Source of the DNA: Silene conica
Lineage: Eukaryota > Streptophyta > Magnoliopsida > Caryophyllales > Caryophyllaceae
Assembly: GCA_029255685.2 (NCBI GenBank)
Contig: CM055320.2
Span: 10,650,614 to 10,714,613, forward strand
Direction of reading: 5' to 3'
Length of the DNA stretch: 64,000 bases
Made by a program: the position numbers and the translations under genes. Positions within the stretch are counted from its first letter, which is position 1; every line of letters begins with the position of its first letter. Below the pieces are notes generated by a model, which was given only the letters and a program-made list of their open reading frames with translations, was not told the DNA's origin and ran no database searches. Positions 10,055 through 22,100 of this stretch are shown in pieces.

Positions 10055-13000
10055 ATGCCAGAAGCTACTCCTTCTACTTACATTTCTGTGTATAAGGATC
10101 CTTTGCACTTGACTACTTCCGATCAGGCATTAATTCAGTTGATTCCACAAGTTTTCGAAGGAAAATCTTTTCTCCACTGGTCCAGGACAATCCGTATTGC
10201 TTTAATCACAAAGAATAAGCTCGGATTTGTCAATGGAGGCTATCCTAAACCAGCAGAGAATCATCAGAATTACGCTGATTGGATACGGACTGATTACACC
10301 GTTATGCGCTGGATTTTGCATTCTCTTGATCCTAAAATTGCCGGAGGTCTTTCTTATGTCACCTCCAGTAAGGAATTATGGGAGGAATTGCAGGAACGTT
10401 ACAATCAGTCCAATGCTCCATTTCTGTATCAACTCAGGAAGGACGTGGTTCAGATTACTCAAGGAGACAGCTCTGTGGCTGACTATTATGCCAAGTTACG
10501 TTCAATTTGGGAGGATATGAGGTCTCTTGATCCTATTCCTGAGTGTTCATGTGGTCGTCTTGATACTTGCACTTGCTTCATTTTAAAGAAAATTGTTGAG
10601 CGAGAAAACACTCATCATGTCATTGATTTTCTGATGGAACTCAACAAGAAATTTGAGCACACTCGCTCACGAATATTGGCAATGGATCCACTACCTAAGG
10701 TGAATCAAGCTTTCGCCATTGTTAATCAGGTGGAAACTCAGAAGAACATCACTGAACCTGATGACACACCTACAGTTCATCGAGTTACACTAGCAGTACA
10801 GCAAACTGCATCTGGTGCTGGTGATCCTCCTAATGTATGGAGAAGGGATATTAAGAAGCCAAAGGTGGATAGATCTACTTTCTGGTGTACTCACTGTAAG
10901 AAGGCTGGGCATACTATTCAATATTGTTGGACTTATAAGCAGTGGTTGAAAGCTCAAGGACTCAAAGGACCACCTTCTACTGATCAAACATCTAATTCTG
11001 CTAATTTTGGACCTAAGTCCAAGAAGATTGCTGCACATGTTATGGAATCCAGGGGTTATGAAGACGACACTCCTCTTGAAAGTACTACTGATATGGCTTT
11101 GCTCCAAGCTTCTCTGACAGATCCTTCTTTTGTCCATGCTGTGGCTAAAGAAATGTTCAGAATGAAAGCACAGCCATCTACCTCTGATTCTGCTGGTCCA
11201 TTTGCAGGTATGATCTTTGCATCAGCTGCTTTATTCCCTTCATCTGCTTCTTCTGTTCCTTGTTGGATTCTGGACTCTGGTGCTTCAGATCATATGGCAT
11301 CTGAATGCAGGTTGTTTAAAACCTTTAGTCAACTTCCAAAACCTCTGGCTATAACTTTGCCTGATGGTCAGATGAAATTGGTCAGGTTTACTGGAGAGGT
11401 TCATTTAACACAAGATCTAATTCTGCATAATGTGTTATACTTACCAGATTTTAAACATAATTTGCTTTCTCTTGGCAAGCTTTTGTCTGATAACAGACTA
11501 ATAGCTAACTTCACATCCACTGAATGCTATGTTCAGGATCCTTCCACTAAACAGACTTTTTGCACTGGTCTGAAGAAAGATGGCATATCCAGTTTGCTGC
11601 TGTTTTCAATAACAATGAATGTAAATCTAGTGATTGTCCTCCTAGTTTTTCCTTAGCTGGTTCTACTGTTACTGATGTAGCCTTGTTACACACTAGATTA
11701 GGGCATAGCTCTCTTTCTACTCTCCACCATGTTATGCCTAATCTGAAATTGAATACAAAAACAGCTTCTTTACACTGTGATACTTGTCTCTTGGCAAAAC
11801 ACCACAAATTACCTTTTCCTATTAGCAATACTATTTCCACAAGAATTTTTGAATTGATTCATGTGGATTTATGGGGACCCTATAGGATAAAGGTTTTAAA
11901 TGGTGCTTCTTATTTCCTTACTATAGTTGATGATTATAGTAGGGTGACTTGGACTATCTTGTTAAAGTCTAAAGACATTGTCAGACAAACTCTACAGAAT
12001 TTCTTTGCCTATGTGCACACTCAATTTCAAATGAATGTAAGTGTGCTAAGAAGTGATAATGGGACTGAAGTTGTCCAAGAACAGTATGATCAGCTATTGC
12101 TTGACAAAGGCATAATCCATCAGAAAACTATACCTGGTAACCCTCACCAGAATGGCACTGTTGAGAGGAAACATCGCCATCTTCTGGAAACTGCTAGAGC
12201 ATTACAGTTTCAAGCCCATTTGCCTAAATATTTTTGGGGAGACATGATACTTGCTGCTACTCACTTGATCAATCTCATGCCAACCTCAGTATTAAAATGG
12301 TCCACACCCTTTGAAATGCTATACAAAAGACCTCCTGATTATACTCATTTGAGAGTTATTGGTTATCTATGTTATGCTGCTCACAGAGTGGGAGATAAGT
12401 TTGAACCAAGAGCCTCTAGATGTATTTTCCTTGGTTATCCATTTGCTCAAAAGGGATATAGGTTATATGACCTGGCTACTAAGAAAGTCATTCTAAGCAG
12501 GGATGTTATCTTTCAAGAAAGGATTTTTCCATTTGATCCAAAATTCAAATTTGAGACTAGTATCAGATCCAATACTAGTTCTTCTTTTCCTGTCTTTCAG
12601 AACAGTATTGATGCAATCTCTGAGGATTTTTTTTTGGCTGAAAATCAGAACATACAAGCAGTTTCTAATATTCCTTCAGCACTCATAAATCCTGAAAATC
12701 CTCTCAATACTACTGTCATCAATAATAATACCTTTGTTGACAGTATTATTCCAAATAATACTACTCAAATACCTCATACAAACAATAATATTCCAGATAA
12801 TACTAATAGTTCACAACATAATATGGAACCTTTAGTAAGACAGTCTCATAGAGTCAGACAATTATCTTCTCGTCTTCATGATTATGACTGCAAAGGAATT
12901 CCTCAGTCTCTGCAGCCTCCCACTGCTAGTTATGCTGCTGCCAACCACATTTAACAGGCTATTCAGCAGATTATCAGAAGTCATGTTTTAATGTTCTGCA

Positions 13001-14551
13001 AGTGTTTGAGCCAGCATGTTACAATCAGGCAAAGGATGATCCTCAGTGGATTGAAGCAATGGAGAAGGAGTTGTCAGCCTTAGAGACTAATCAAACTTGG
13101 GTTTTGACACCATTACCAAAAGGAAAAAAGGCAATTGGTGCAAAATGGGTGTACAAGATTAAATTCAACCCCAATGATACAATAGAAAGATATAAAGCAC
13201 GACTGGTAGCCAAGGGTTACAGTCAAATAGAGGGCAAGGACTATAAACATACCTTTAGTCCAGTTGCTAAACTTACCACAGTCAGAATTTTGATTGCTTT
13301 AGCTGCTGCTAAGTGTTGGACATTGCACCAGTTAGACATCAACAATGCATTCCTTCATGGTTTTTTTGGACGAAGAAGTCTACATGAGAAAACCTGAAGG
13401 CTATAATAAGGGTGGTCTCAATGATGTTTGCCTTTTAAAAAGATCCTTATATGGGCTGAAACAGGCATCTAGGCAGTGGAACTTGGAGTTGTCCAAGTTT
13501 TTGCTTCAACATGGGTTCATTAAGTCTATGGCAGACTACTCTCTTTTCACTAAGTCTGGTTCAAATGGTGATTTCACAGCAATAGTAGTATATGTGGATG
13601 ACTTATTAGTTACAGGAAATAATGAGGCAACTATTTCTGATATTAAACTTGCATTGGACAAAGCCTTTACCATTAAGGACCTTGGTCACTTAATGATACT
13701 TTCTGGGCATTGACATTGCCAGATCTGAAGTGGGCATCTTGCTGAATCAGAGAAAATACATCACTGATATAGTCAAAGATGCTCAGATGGAGCATTGCAA
13801 GCCTGCTCATTCTCCATTACCTACTGGTCTGCAACTTTCTACTGATACTGGTGATGAAATTGTTAATCCAGAGGTTTATAGGAGGTTAGTTGGCAGGTTG
13901 TTATACCTCAATTTGACTAGGCCAGACATCTCTTATAATGTTCAACAACTCAGTCAGTTTCTGAGTCAGCCTAGGATACCTCATTATCAAGCAGCCTTAC
14001 ATCTTATTAGATATCTAAAAGGCAGTCTTGATTTAGGGTTGTTTTATCCAGCATCAAACAATTACATTCTACAAAGCTATTGTGATGCAGATTGGGGTAC
14101 TTGTGCCTATTCAGGAAGATCCATAACTGGATATTGTGTGTATCTTGGAGATTGCTTGATTTCTTGGAAGACAAAGAAGCAAAATACTGTCAGTAAATCA
14201 TCATCTGAATCTGAATATAGGAGCATGAGTCAAACTGCAAGTGAAATCACTTGGATCAATGAATTACTTAAGGATTTACAGATTCATGTTCCTACTCCTA
14301 TTACATTGTACTGTGATAATAAATCAGCTCAACATATTGCTGCCAATCCCGTCTTCCATGAGAGAACCAAGCATCTTAAACTGGATTGTCATTACATCAG
14401 AGAACGGATTGCAGAAGGTTTAATTCAGACTGCTCATGTGGCCAGTGCAGAACAACTTGCAGACGTGTTTACTAAAGCACTCAATCAGCAGCTTCATTCC
14501 AAATTTGTGTTCAAGCTGGGACTTGTGTCTTCCACCCCATGTCCATCTTGA
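10055..14551 (+). pseudogene. copia-1 gag-pol, four frameshifts
   Basis: Starts MPEATPSTYISVYKDPLHLT. The gag domain is followed by a CX2CX4HX4C zinc knuckle (CTHCKKAGHTIQYC, about 10890-10931), protease site DSGASDH (about 11275-11295), integrase zinc region and DDE core (HVDLWG, SDNGTE, VERKHR), reverse transcriptase with YVDD (13591-13602) and an RNase H end with SKSSSESEY. The frame changes by one base near 11585-11590, 12945-12952, within the T-run at 13361-13367 and near 13693. Each side of each break keeps conserved sequence, so these are single-base indels rather than domain losses. Family polyproteins are normally one long frame. I describe the breaks only. Confidence 0.9.
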
Positions 14552-14559
14552 GGAGGGGA

Positions 14560-14884
14560 TGTTGAGATATTTGCAATGATGTTGAGATATTTGCAATGAC
14601 AGCTCATTAGTCTGATAGCTCATCAGTCTGTAACAACTTCAAATCCGTTACAAATTCTGTTAGAAAGTTAGTTACCTATCAGAATTCTGTTACACAGTTT
14701 GTTAGACTTTCCTTGTGTATAAATACTACTCTGATCTTTCTTTGTAACTTAACAAATTCACAATCAATAATATCTTCCTTTTATTTACCTTCTTTGTTCA
14801 ATCTATTACTAGATATTTTCCAATTTCTTCTAAAACTCAAGTTCTCCATTAATGGAGGAAAACTGAGATTGAAGTATTTCTACA
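14560..14884 (+). repeat. copia-1 3' LTR with 20-bp start duplication
   Basis: Same sequence as the 5' LTR apart from about three substitutions and a direct duplication of the first 20 bases (14560-14579 repeated at 14580-14599) at the polypurine-tract junction. Ends at the CTTAT target duplication. Confidence 0.9.
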
Positions 14885-15111
14885 CTTATTTTTTTATTTT
14901 TAGTTTATTTAAAAAAACGGGTTTTAAAACCATTCCCCACTTTTGAATATTCTACAACCCAATCCGCTTCGTTTTTATTGTAATAAATCCGATTCTCGGT
15001 TAGCTGCGGCAAGAAAAAACGACTATTCGAATTCCATAATTCGATTTTCGGTTCAGTTTCGGTTTAAAAATACGATTCTTACTTTTTGTGTTCAACCCTA
15101 TCTATAAGCAA

Positions 15112-15297
15112 ATAGTCTTGTTTGTGATGGATATATCCGTCACAAGTTGAAGCTTTACTCTCACAATAAAGCAAGTGAACATATAAGTGGAAAAAAATGA
15201 AGCATTTTATGTATATTATCACTTGCATTATGTGAGAGAGAAACTATCTGTCTTCAACTTATCACGGATAGTTCCCGTCTACAATTGAAAGTTATTA
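15112..15297. mobile_element. MITE, CTTGTGACGG family, copy 3
   Basis: Left arm GATGGATATATCCGTCACAA, core with CTCACA and 'GAAGCAT', right arm CTTCAACTTATCACGGATAG. Lies about 330 bp upstream of the intact UGT start codon, in its promoter region. Confidence 0.6.
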
Positions 15298-15565
15298 ATT
15301 GGGTAGATCCAAAAACCGAAAAAGTGTGAACCTCAAAAATGTTGTTTATGGTTCAACTTTAAACACCCCTACGATAAATTCTTGCCGTTATTAGGACATA
15401 CGATGACCTTTATCGAAATTTTAATGGATGGTGCATAATTCTGGGAGGACTATGAATAACATTCATGTCTTAATATTTTCAAAATTTACCAGCCATTCAT
15501 GAATAATCACCTGCACAACACAGCAATTTCTCAATCTTTAATCAAACTCGTGATTAAATTCCTAA

Positions 15566-15570
15566 TATAA
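15566..15570 (+). promoter_or_regulatory. Candidate TATA element of intact UGT74 gene
   Basis: TATAA in the context CCTAATATAAGTAATC, about 60 nt before the start codon. The motif is weak and the spacing is plausible. Confidence 0.35.
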
Positions 15571-15627
15571 GTAATCAACCTAAGGCACAGCAAATAACAA
15601 GATCAACCAAAGATCAAACAAAAAATT

Positions 15628-17135
15628 ATGGAGAAGATGAATGGAGCAAACTTTGACAAACCAAGTAAAGGAGCTCATGTTTTACTCCTTCCATTTCCTC
15701 TTCAAGGTCATATTAACCCGATTCTCCAATTCGCGAAGCGATTAGCGTTTAAAGGGCTTAAGGTGACTTTACTCATGCCCTCTAGCACTCCCAATCACGA
15801 TTCCTTTATGAACAAGCAACATTCTTCGTCCATCGAGTTTCTCCGATTTTTTGATGGGAACGACAACCCGGATGATGTCGATCAGGATGCCCGGTTCAAG
15901 CGAATAAGGGATTCGGTTGCTAATAGTGTGGCTGAGCTACTAGAGTATTACAAGAAAAATGAGAAAACCCTTGGGACTACACCTAAAATGGTCATTTATG
16001 ATTCTATTGCGCCTAGTGTTTTAGATGCTGTAAAAAAATGTGGCCTTGAAGGAGCTCCTTTTTTTACCCAATCTTGTGTGGTAAATTCTATTTATTACCA
16101 TGTTAATAAGGGCAATTTGAATGCTCCACCAACCGGGTCGGATCTTGGGTCATTACCAGTTATTAGTTCGTTCTTAAACGTTGGTGATTTGCCGAGTTTT
16201 GTGCTCGCTCCTAGTCATTACCCTCCGGGGTATCTTCGTTTGGTTTTTGATCAATTCTGCAATGTGAAAGATGCATATTGTTTGTTCGTTAATACCTTGG
16301 ACACGCTCGAGATCGAGGTATATACTCGTATGATTCAATGTTCCGTATATGTCAGCTAAGTTAGCCGATAAAATCATTGAACGTATATAACACGGTTTTT
16401 ATGACTGAATTATAGGTAATAAACTGGATGGAAAGCATATGCACAGTGAAGACAATAGGACCATGCATTCCATCAAAGTATTTGGACAATCGCATACCCA
16501 ACGACACGGACTACGGCCTTAGTCTTTTCCAGCCGGAGACGGCCGCTTGCATACAATGGCTTGACGCGAGGCAGAGTGGCTCTGTTGTCTATGTATCAAT
16601 GGGAAGCATGGCTTCTCTTGGAGACAAACAAATGGAAGAAATTGCACGGGCTTTGTCGAAAAGCAACAAGTTTTTTCTATGGGTTGTTAGGGCATCGGAA
16701 GAGAACAAAATCCCATCGAATTTTAAGGAAGAGACGTCAGAAAAAGGTTTAATCGTTAATTGGTGTCCTCAATTAGAGGTTTTGAGTCACCCAGCATTAG
16801 GTTGTTTTGTGACTCATTGTGGGTGGAACTCGATATTAGAAGCTATAAGTTTGGGTGTGCCTATGGTGGCATTTCCGCAATGGACCGATCAACCTACTAA
16901 TGCGAAATGTGTGACCGATTTATGGAAGGTTGGAGTTAAGGTGAAGGCAAATGAGGGTGGATTAGTGAGTAGGGAGGAAATTGAGTTGTGTATTTTAGAG
17001 GTTATGGAAGGAGATAAATCCAATGAGATAAAGGGTAATGCTAAGAAATGGAAGAAGTTGGCTAAAGAGACAATGGAAAAAGATGGTAGCACTTCAAGGA
17101 ACATTGAAGAATTTGTAGCTAAGTTGCAAAACTAG
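15628..17135 (+). CDS. UDP-glucosyltransferase, UGT74 family
   Basis: Transfers glucose from UDP-glucose to a small acceptor in the cytosol. UGT74 members act on carboxylic acids, phenolics, auxin- or salicylate-like acids and, in some Caryophyllales, triterpene acids; the acceptor here cannot be read from sequence. Exon 1 is 15628-16317, a 98-bp GT-AG intron follows, and exon 2 is 16416-17135. The protein is 469 aa, normal for the family. The catalytic His is H28 in QGHINPILQF and the partner Asp is about D125 in MVIYDSIAP. The 44-residue PSPG box spans residues 346-389 (WCPQLEVLSHPALGCF ... THCGWNS ... PQWTDQ) and ends in Gln, as in glucose-preferring enzymes. TIGPCIPSKYLD and DYGLSLF are typical UGT74 blocks. 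A broken tandem copy lies at 6821. A copia element and MITEs lie close upstream. Confidence 0.93.
16318..16415 (+). other. Intron of UGT74 gene
   Basis: 98 bp, starts GTATATAC and ends GAATTATAG. Removal joins exons in phase 0 between ...LEIE and VINWMES. The position matches the donor in the pseudogene copy, supporting both calls. Confidence 0.85.
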
Positions 17136-18021
17136 GTTCATGTTGTATCTTGAATAATGTTACTTCGTCTCGTTAAAAATTATCACGGTTTTAAATTCGG
17201 TTTTATTTTAAGAATAATAACTATGGATCAAAACAGAGAAGGCAGAATATAAAGACAATAGAGTTCTTAATTTAGTCTTTTATAGGGGAAGTTTTATGTT
17301 TTATTTCTATGTTGTAAGCACTTTTAATAGTCAAGAAGAGTAGTTCATAGTTTTTTGTTCCTCACTTTGCTCAATTTACTTTGTTCAATTTAGTTCAATA
17401 CAATTTAGTTTAGATTTTATAATTTTTTTTTTTCAAGAAACGATATATTTGTATTTTTTTCTAATAAAATGGTAATGAAGTTTATATTCACCATTTTGGG
17501 TGTTCAAAAAATAGTTTGGATGAACTTATTCAATTTTAGGCTATGATTAATATGACCCTGTTTCGACTTAATAACTCTGGCTAGGTTGAAACATAATAGA
17601 CTTATCAATGTTAAGTCCAATCAGTTCAAATTACATATAGGTACCTATTCAGAAATTTGGTTTACAAGCTTGTTTATAACGAACATTTTCTACTACAAGT
17701 TGAAAAAGCGTGTATTTTGGTGTTTGGTTTTAGAGCTTGGCCTAGCAAATTTGACCCCGGCCTATAAAATTTTAGTTGAGACCGTTCTAAATTAAAACAA
17801 TATTTATATACAAATAAAAAGGACGAATGTGAAAAGTCTTAACTTAAAACGGTTTTAAACAAGACGTACTCATTATGATTCATTTATAACTTAGTCCAAA
17901 TTATCATGATCTGATTGCCCTGATATACGATAACTTGAACGGTTACAATAAAGTAATTTGTCTCAATCATATATTTCGAGCATGCAATTATTGACATTAA
18001 CTCAAACCGTATAGTATACTA
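17136..18021. other. UGT 3' flank, no gene seen
   Basis: AT-rich 3' untranslated and intergenic sequence. The open frame near 17586-17795 has no recognisable domain. Confidence 0.5.
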
Positions 18022-18227
18022 CTCCCTCCGTCCCGATCAATTGTTATCTATTGCTTTTGACACAAAGATTAAGAAAAGAAGTATAATTGAATTTAGACCA
18101 CACAAATTATATGGCCCCACATGTAATCAAATGTCATCCACAAAAAGTTGCCAAAAATGGAAATAGATAACAATTCAATGATACACCCAAAATGGAAATA
18201 GATAACAAATGACCGGGACGGAGAGAG
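18022..18227. mobile_element. Stowaway MITE with TA duplication
   Basis: 206 bp from CTCCCTCCGTCCCGATCAAT to GACCGGGACGGAGAGAG. TA at 18020-18021 and 18228-18229. Inverted copies of a GATAACAATT..-type block flank the middle. Confidence 0.85.
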
Positions 18228-19118
18228 TATTAATATAACTCGCCGGTGTAATGACCTAAACCAGACCTTGCTCAATCAGACACAGTAAGTGACTTGAAAT
18301 AATCTAAGTATCCGACCAAATAGAGCCGATATTGATACCGACCCGACCCTATTAACAATGTTGACCGGGAATGATCTCACCCTCTACGATTCTGGACGAC
18401 AGTAGCTTGATTCAAGATATATCAAAGAGCTCAATTGCCTGTTTTGGCAGCAATCTAACATTCTAACTAATAAGGTTGCTAGAGATTGTCCTCGTGATCC
18501 GAGTTACGGGAAAGAAAAAAGCTATACTATCAGCTCTGCCCTTCGAAATCATTCCAAATGACAGCAATCGGCGACATTAAAAAAAAGCGAGAGGAAGAAG
18601 GAAGAACATATAGTAAGGAAGATTATAAATTTTCCTGCCTTATTAAGGGGTAGGAACGATATCAGTTTATGTAATTCGGTAAACAATTTACATGGAAAGG
18701 AACTGTTCCAGTTCTTTCCAAAATGAAACAAACGTTATTTAGCAGAAGAGCCAAGGACTTGGATCTATGATGGTAGTAACGGGTTTCATCCAACGGGCGC
18801 TTTAATCAAATATTGTCGAAGTACATTGTCATAACTCCAACGCTCTTCTTCCAACAAGCTATCTGCACTTACATACGGCGCTTCTTTGCGTCCTACAAGA
18901 ACAAAAACATGTTATCTTATCACCAATGTCGTTAGCTTAATCTACCATCCTTTCTCTAACTTGAGCGTTGGAGACTCCGACCTGGGTATATCCATAGTCC
19001 CCGGCCTCGGAGTTCCATGAGCAGGTATGCTATGACTGTACGCCCGAGCATTTCAATCCAGAAAAGTTGTTTATACAGCCGAAATGCTTACCAAGTTGAA
19101 TTACGGCTGTTTTGCTCC
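18228..19118. other. 3' region of the ILK1-like gene and intergenic DNA
   Basis: The part near 18730-19118 probably holds the minus-strand 3' untranslated region of the kinase gene. No other gene recognised. Confidence 0.4.
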
Positions 19119-22100
19119 TTACAACCAAGGAAGTTTAAAGGCGTCTTTCCACCAGCCTTGTTTAGAACCTTGGGTAACTACTCTGTCCAACCGGGTGATG
19201 ATCTCCGCAAAATTAGGTCTAACAGAAGGATCTTCACTCCAACACTCGTCGAGTAATCTGTGTTTGCAGTACCAGAAATTTGTACAGTCAGAATTTGAAT
19301 ACAGGGCAATTCAATGCAACGATAAGCCAAAAAATCAGAATCCAAAACCAAAGATGCGAAGACAATTGCATAAAACCAAATATAGCTTAGACAGTGTATA
19401 GGGGACCAAGGGGGCGGAGAGTCAGAACAACCTAGATAACAACCTCAAGAAGCCATCGTCAATGCTTTTGTATTTAACTCCCACTGTCCCAATTATAACG
19501 TTCGCATTTGACTAGAGATCATGAAATTGTGATTGTGAACAAGGGACAGTACAAGAAGTCTAAATTTTTATTCTATTTATGTGGAAATGAGCCAATTATT
19601 TTGGGATGGATAAAGAAAGGAACTTACTCTTTTAGTTCTGAAGGATAATTTTTCAATTTCTTGTATGGTGGCCGCTTCCCTTCCAAACACATAAGCTTGA
19701 TAACTTCGTCAGTAGGCTTTGGGTAAAAAGGATGTCCACCTTCAATCATCTAAAACAAGAAAAATATTCCAACACGTGACTACGAGAGCCATAAATAAGC
19801 CGTTCCAAGCAAGTGAAACTATGAAAGCATAAGCACATGAACAGGCAGGATTTCTCATCTGCAGGACTTCCAGATCAATTCATAGATTATGATGGATTTC
19901 TGAGTAGTAACCAGGTTAACATCTGGCATGCAGTTATGTATTTTTCCCGACAAGATGCCCGCGCAAGGAAACACAAGTGTACTACTAAAGTACTAATGCA
20001 AACCAGATAAAAAAAACTCAAAATACCTCGTAAAGAATAACAGCGAAGGAATATGCATCCACGGTCTTGTCAAATATGTCATCCTTGTATAGCTCAGGTG
20101 CTGTGTACACACCTGCATCAGTAAATATCGGAGGCCTGATCAGAACAGATTTTTCATAATCAAGCTCCAAATGACAGATTTTTTCATCCGAACTAGTTCA
20201 AAGTTGCTTAAATTCATTAACTTCGGCTCTTTTTCTTTCTACTACAAACCGAGTTTTCTTCTGCCAACACCCACGGATTATCTTAAAAGGCAGACTAAAT
20301 TCAACTTTCAGATAAGTAGCTTAATACTTCAAATTACATGCTATAACCATGATAGAAACAAGTAAAAGTATCTGAATCGCGTACTAACAAAAAATGCTTG
20401 TGGGTAACTGCAGCGTCAAAAAAGTTTTAAAACGTATGATCAGTTAGGGGTTCGGTTTACACAGAAGAGTAGAATAGTTTTTTTTTTTACTGTTAGCACT
20501 TACTTGTATGACGAGTGCAGGCGTCAGTCTCTGCAAGCTTAAACTTTTCTGCTGATATTTTTGACAATCGAACCAGACCAAATCCAGCAACCTTAAGTTG
20601 TCCTCCGCTATCGAGCAAAATATTTCTGGCACCTTACCAAATTTTTAACTATTAAAGAATAATATTATCCTCAAAAGGTTTTAATAAGTCGTCTTTTGCA
20701 TTTGGTTCTTACTTGGGCATTAGATCGCAATGGATAACTGGATCTGGTTTGCACTCATGAAGGTAATTCATACCCCTAACATTAAAAAGTTAAGCGTGAA
20801 ATAGAGACCGAGATACTGTAAGCAATTACTGTAATAAAGCGGCTCTTTAATGTAAGGTCATATAAGTTTCGAGAATGAATCTTAAAAATAGCAAATACCT
20901 CGCAATATCAAGAGCAAATCTTAAGGATTTTGACGGTGACAGACGCCCTTTCTTTAGAAGATAGCATCCCAAATCACCCTGTAACATCAGAGGTTATTTT
21001 AATGAAACTCTAGGCAGAAAACAAAAAACAAAGTCAGTGAATCGTATTTCAAGGTTGTCGGTATTAACAACTCCGTGCTAAGGCCTAAGTTAACTTGACA
21101 ACAAGGATGACGATTTTAGTCGTCATATAAATAAGTACTGCTGCTCTTCTCGATCCTATTCTCACAATCGCTATGTAAAATACACCCTGACAGTTCCTCA
21201 GTCAGTAGAACATCTCTTTTCACTCTTCCTATGACAGCAGTCCAGAATAAATAAACAGACTAATTAAGAGGTTAGAACCTATGTTACTCCGACTATTCCT
21301 ATTCCCTTGCTACCTGTGTACGACACTCCACACTCCGACATGGGTATGACACCTTATTTTAAACCCAAATATGCCTATTTTCGAAGAATGCAACTCTTTA
21401 CCATTTAACTTGTTGCGTTAATTAATGTATTACCAGGTTCTGGATATGAAACACATTTCAAATTTGTGCCCAAGAGTACAGGAATCACATGTCGAAGATT
21501 ATACTTTTTCTCAAAATAATATAAAAAAGCAACACTTTGAAGTTTGAACAGACATAAGCAATGTGAATAACCTACAGTACGAATCGACTTTACCTTTGAG
21601 TGGTACTCTACCACAATCATCATTGGGATATTTTGGGTTACGGCTCCAACAAACTGGATGATATTAGGATGGCGCACCTTCTCTAATAATGTCAACTCAC
21701 ATTTAAACGCGTTTCTGCAATGAAAAATTAACACAAAAATGACAGTTAATACTCTGCTATCATTTTAGAGGCAGAAATGAATAACTAAAGAAACGGCAGC
21801 CGAACAGCCATATACAAAAAAGTCACCACAAATGATCACTGTTTCAGGATATCAGAAACAGAAAAGCAGGCATTGCCGACAAAAAAAATGTGAACTGATC
21901 TCCAGGACTAAGCATACAAAAATTTCCATTATTCAACAAAAGACTTGAGTGGAAGGGTCAGTGGAATACATGCTTTCTGGGTCTGTATAGCTTTCTTTAT
22001 CGAGTATCTTTACAGCAACTTTGGTTCCATTCCACTTAGCCACTTGATATACACCCTGCGAAGGAAATAAAAATAAGAAAATGGTAACAGCCTAGCTAGA

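Larger units (their letters stand above)
9563..14884 (+). mobile_element. Young Ty1-copia retrotransposon (copia-1), full length
   Basis: LTRs at 9563-9867 and 14560-14884 with TG...CA ends, flanked by the 5-bp direct repeat CTTAT (9558-9562 and 14885-14889). A primer-binding site TGGTATCA starts at 9868 and the polypurine tract AGGAGGGGA is at 14551-14559. The LTRs differ by only a few bases plus a 20-bp duplication, so insertion was recent. The coding order gag - protease - integrase - reverse transcriptase - RNase H defines the copia superfamily. The polyprotein frame is broken four times (see coding entry), so the copy is probably non-autonomous unless the breaks are assembly errors. Confidence 0.95.
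8042..15100. mobile_element. hAT-like element expanded by nested insertions
   Basis: Inverted ends TAGGGTTGAGCA / TGTTCAACCCTA with near-matching 8-bp flanks (8034-8041 and 15101-15108). The left end is tandemly duplicated (second start near 9079, TAGAGTTAAGCACAACCG). Remove the nested GC-rich hAT (8351-8935), the Stowaway (9286-9481) and the copia element (9563-14884), and only about 1.2 kb of non-coding sequence remains, so the original was a small non-autonomous element. The assignment is an inference from ends and flanks. Confidence 0.45.

Noticed and set aside
19017..19401. Plus-strand open frames
   Set aside because: Antisense to the last exon and intron of the ILK1-like gene.
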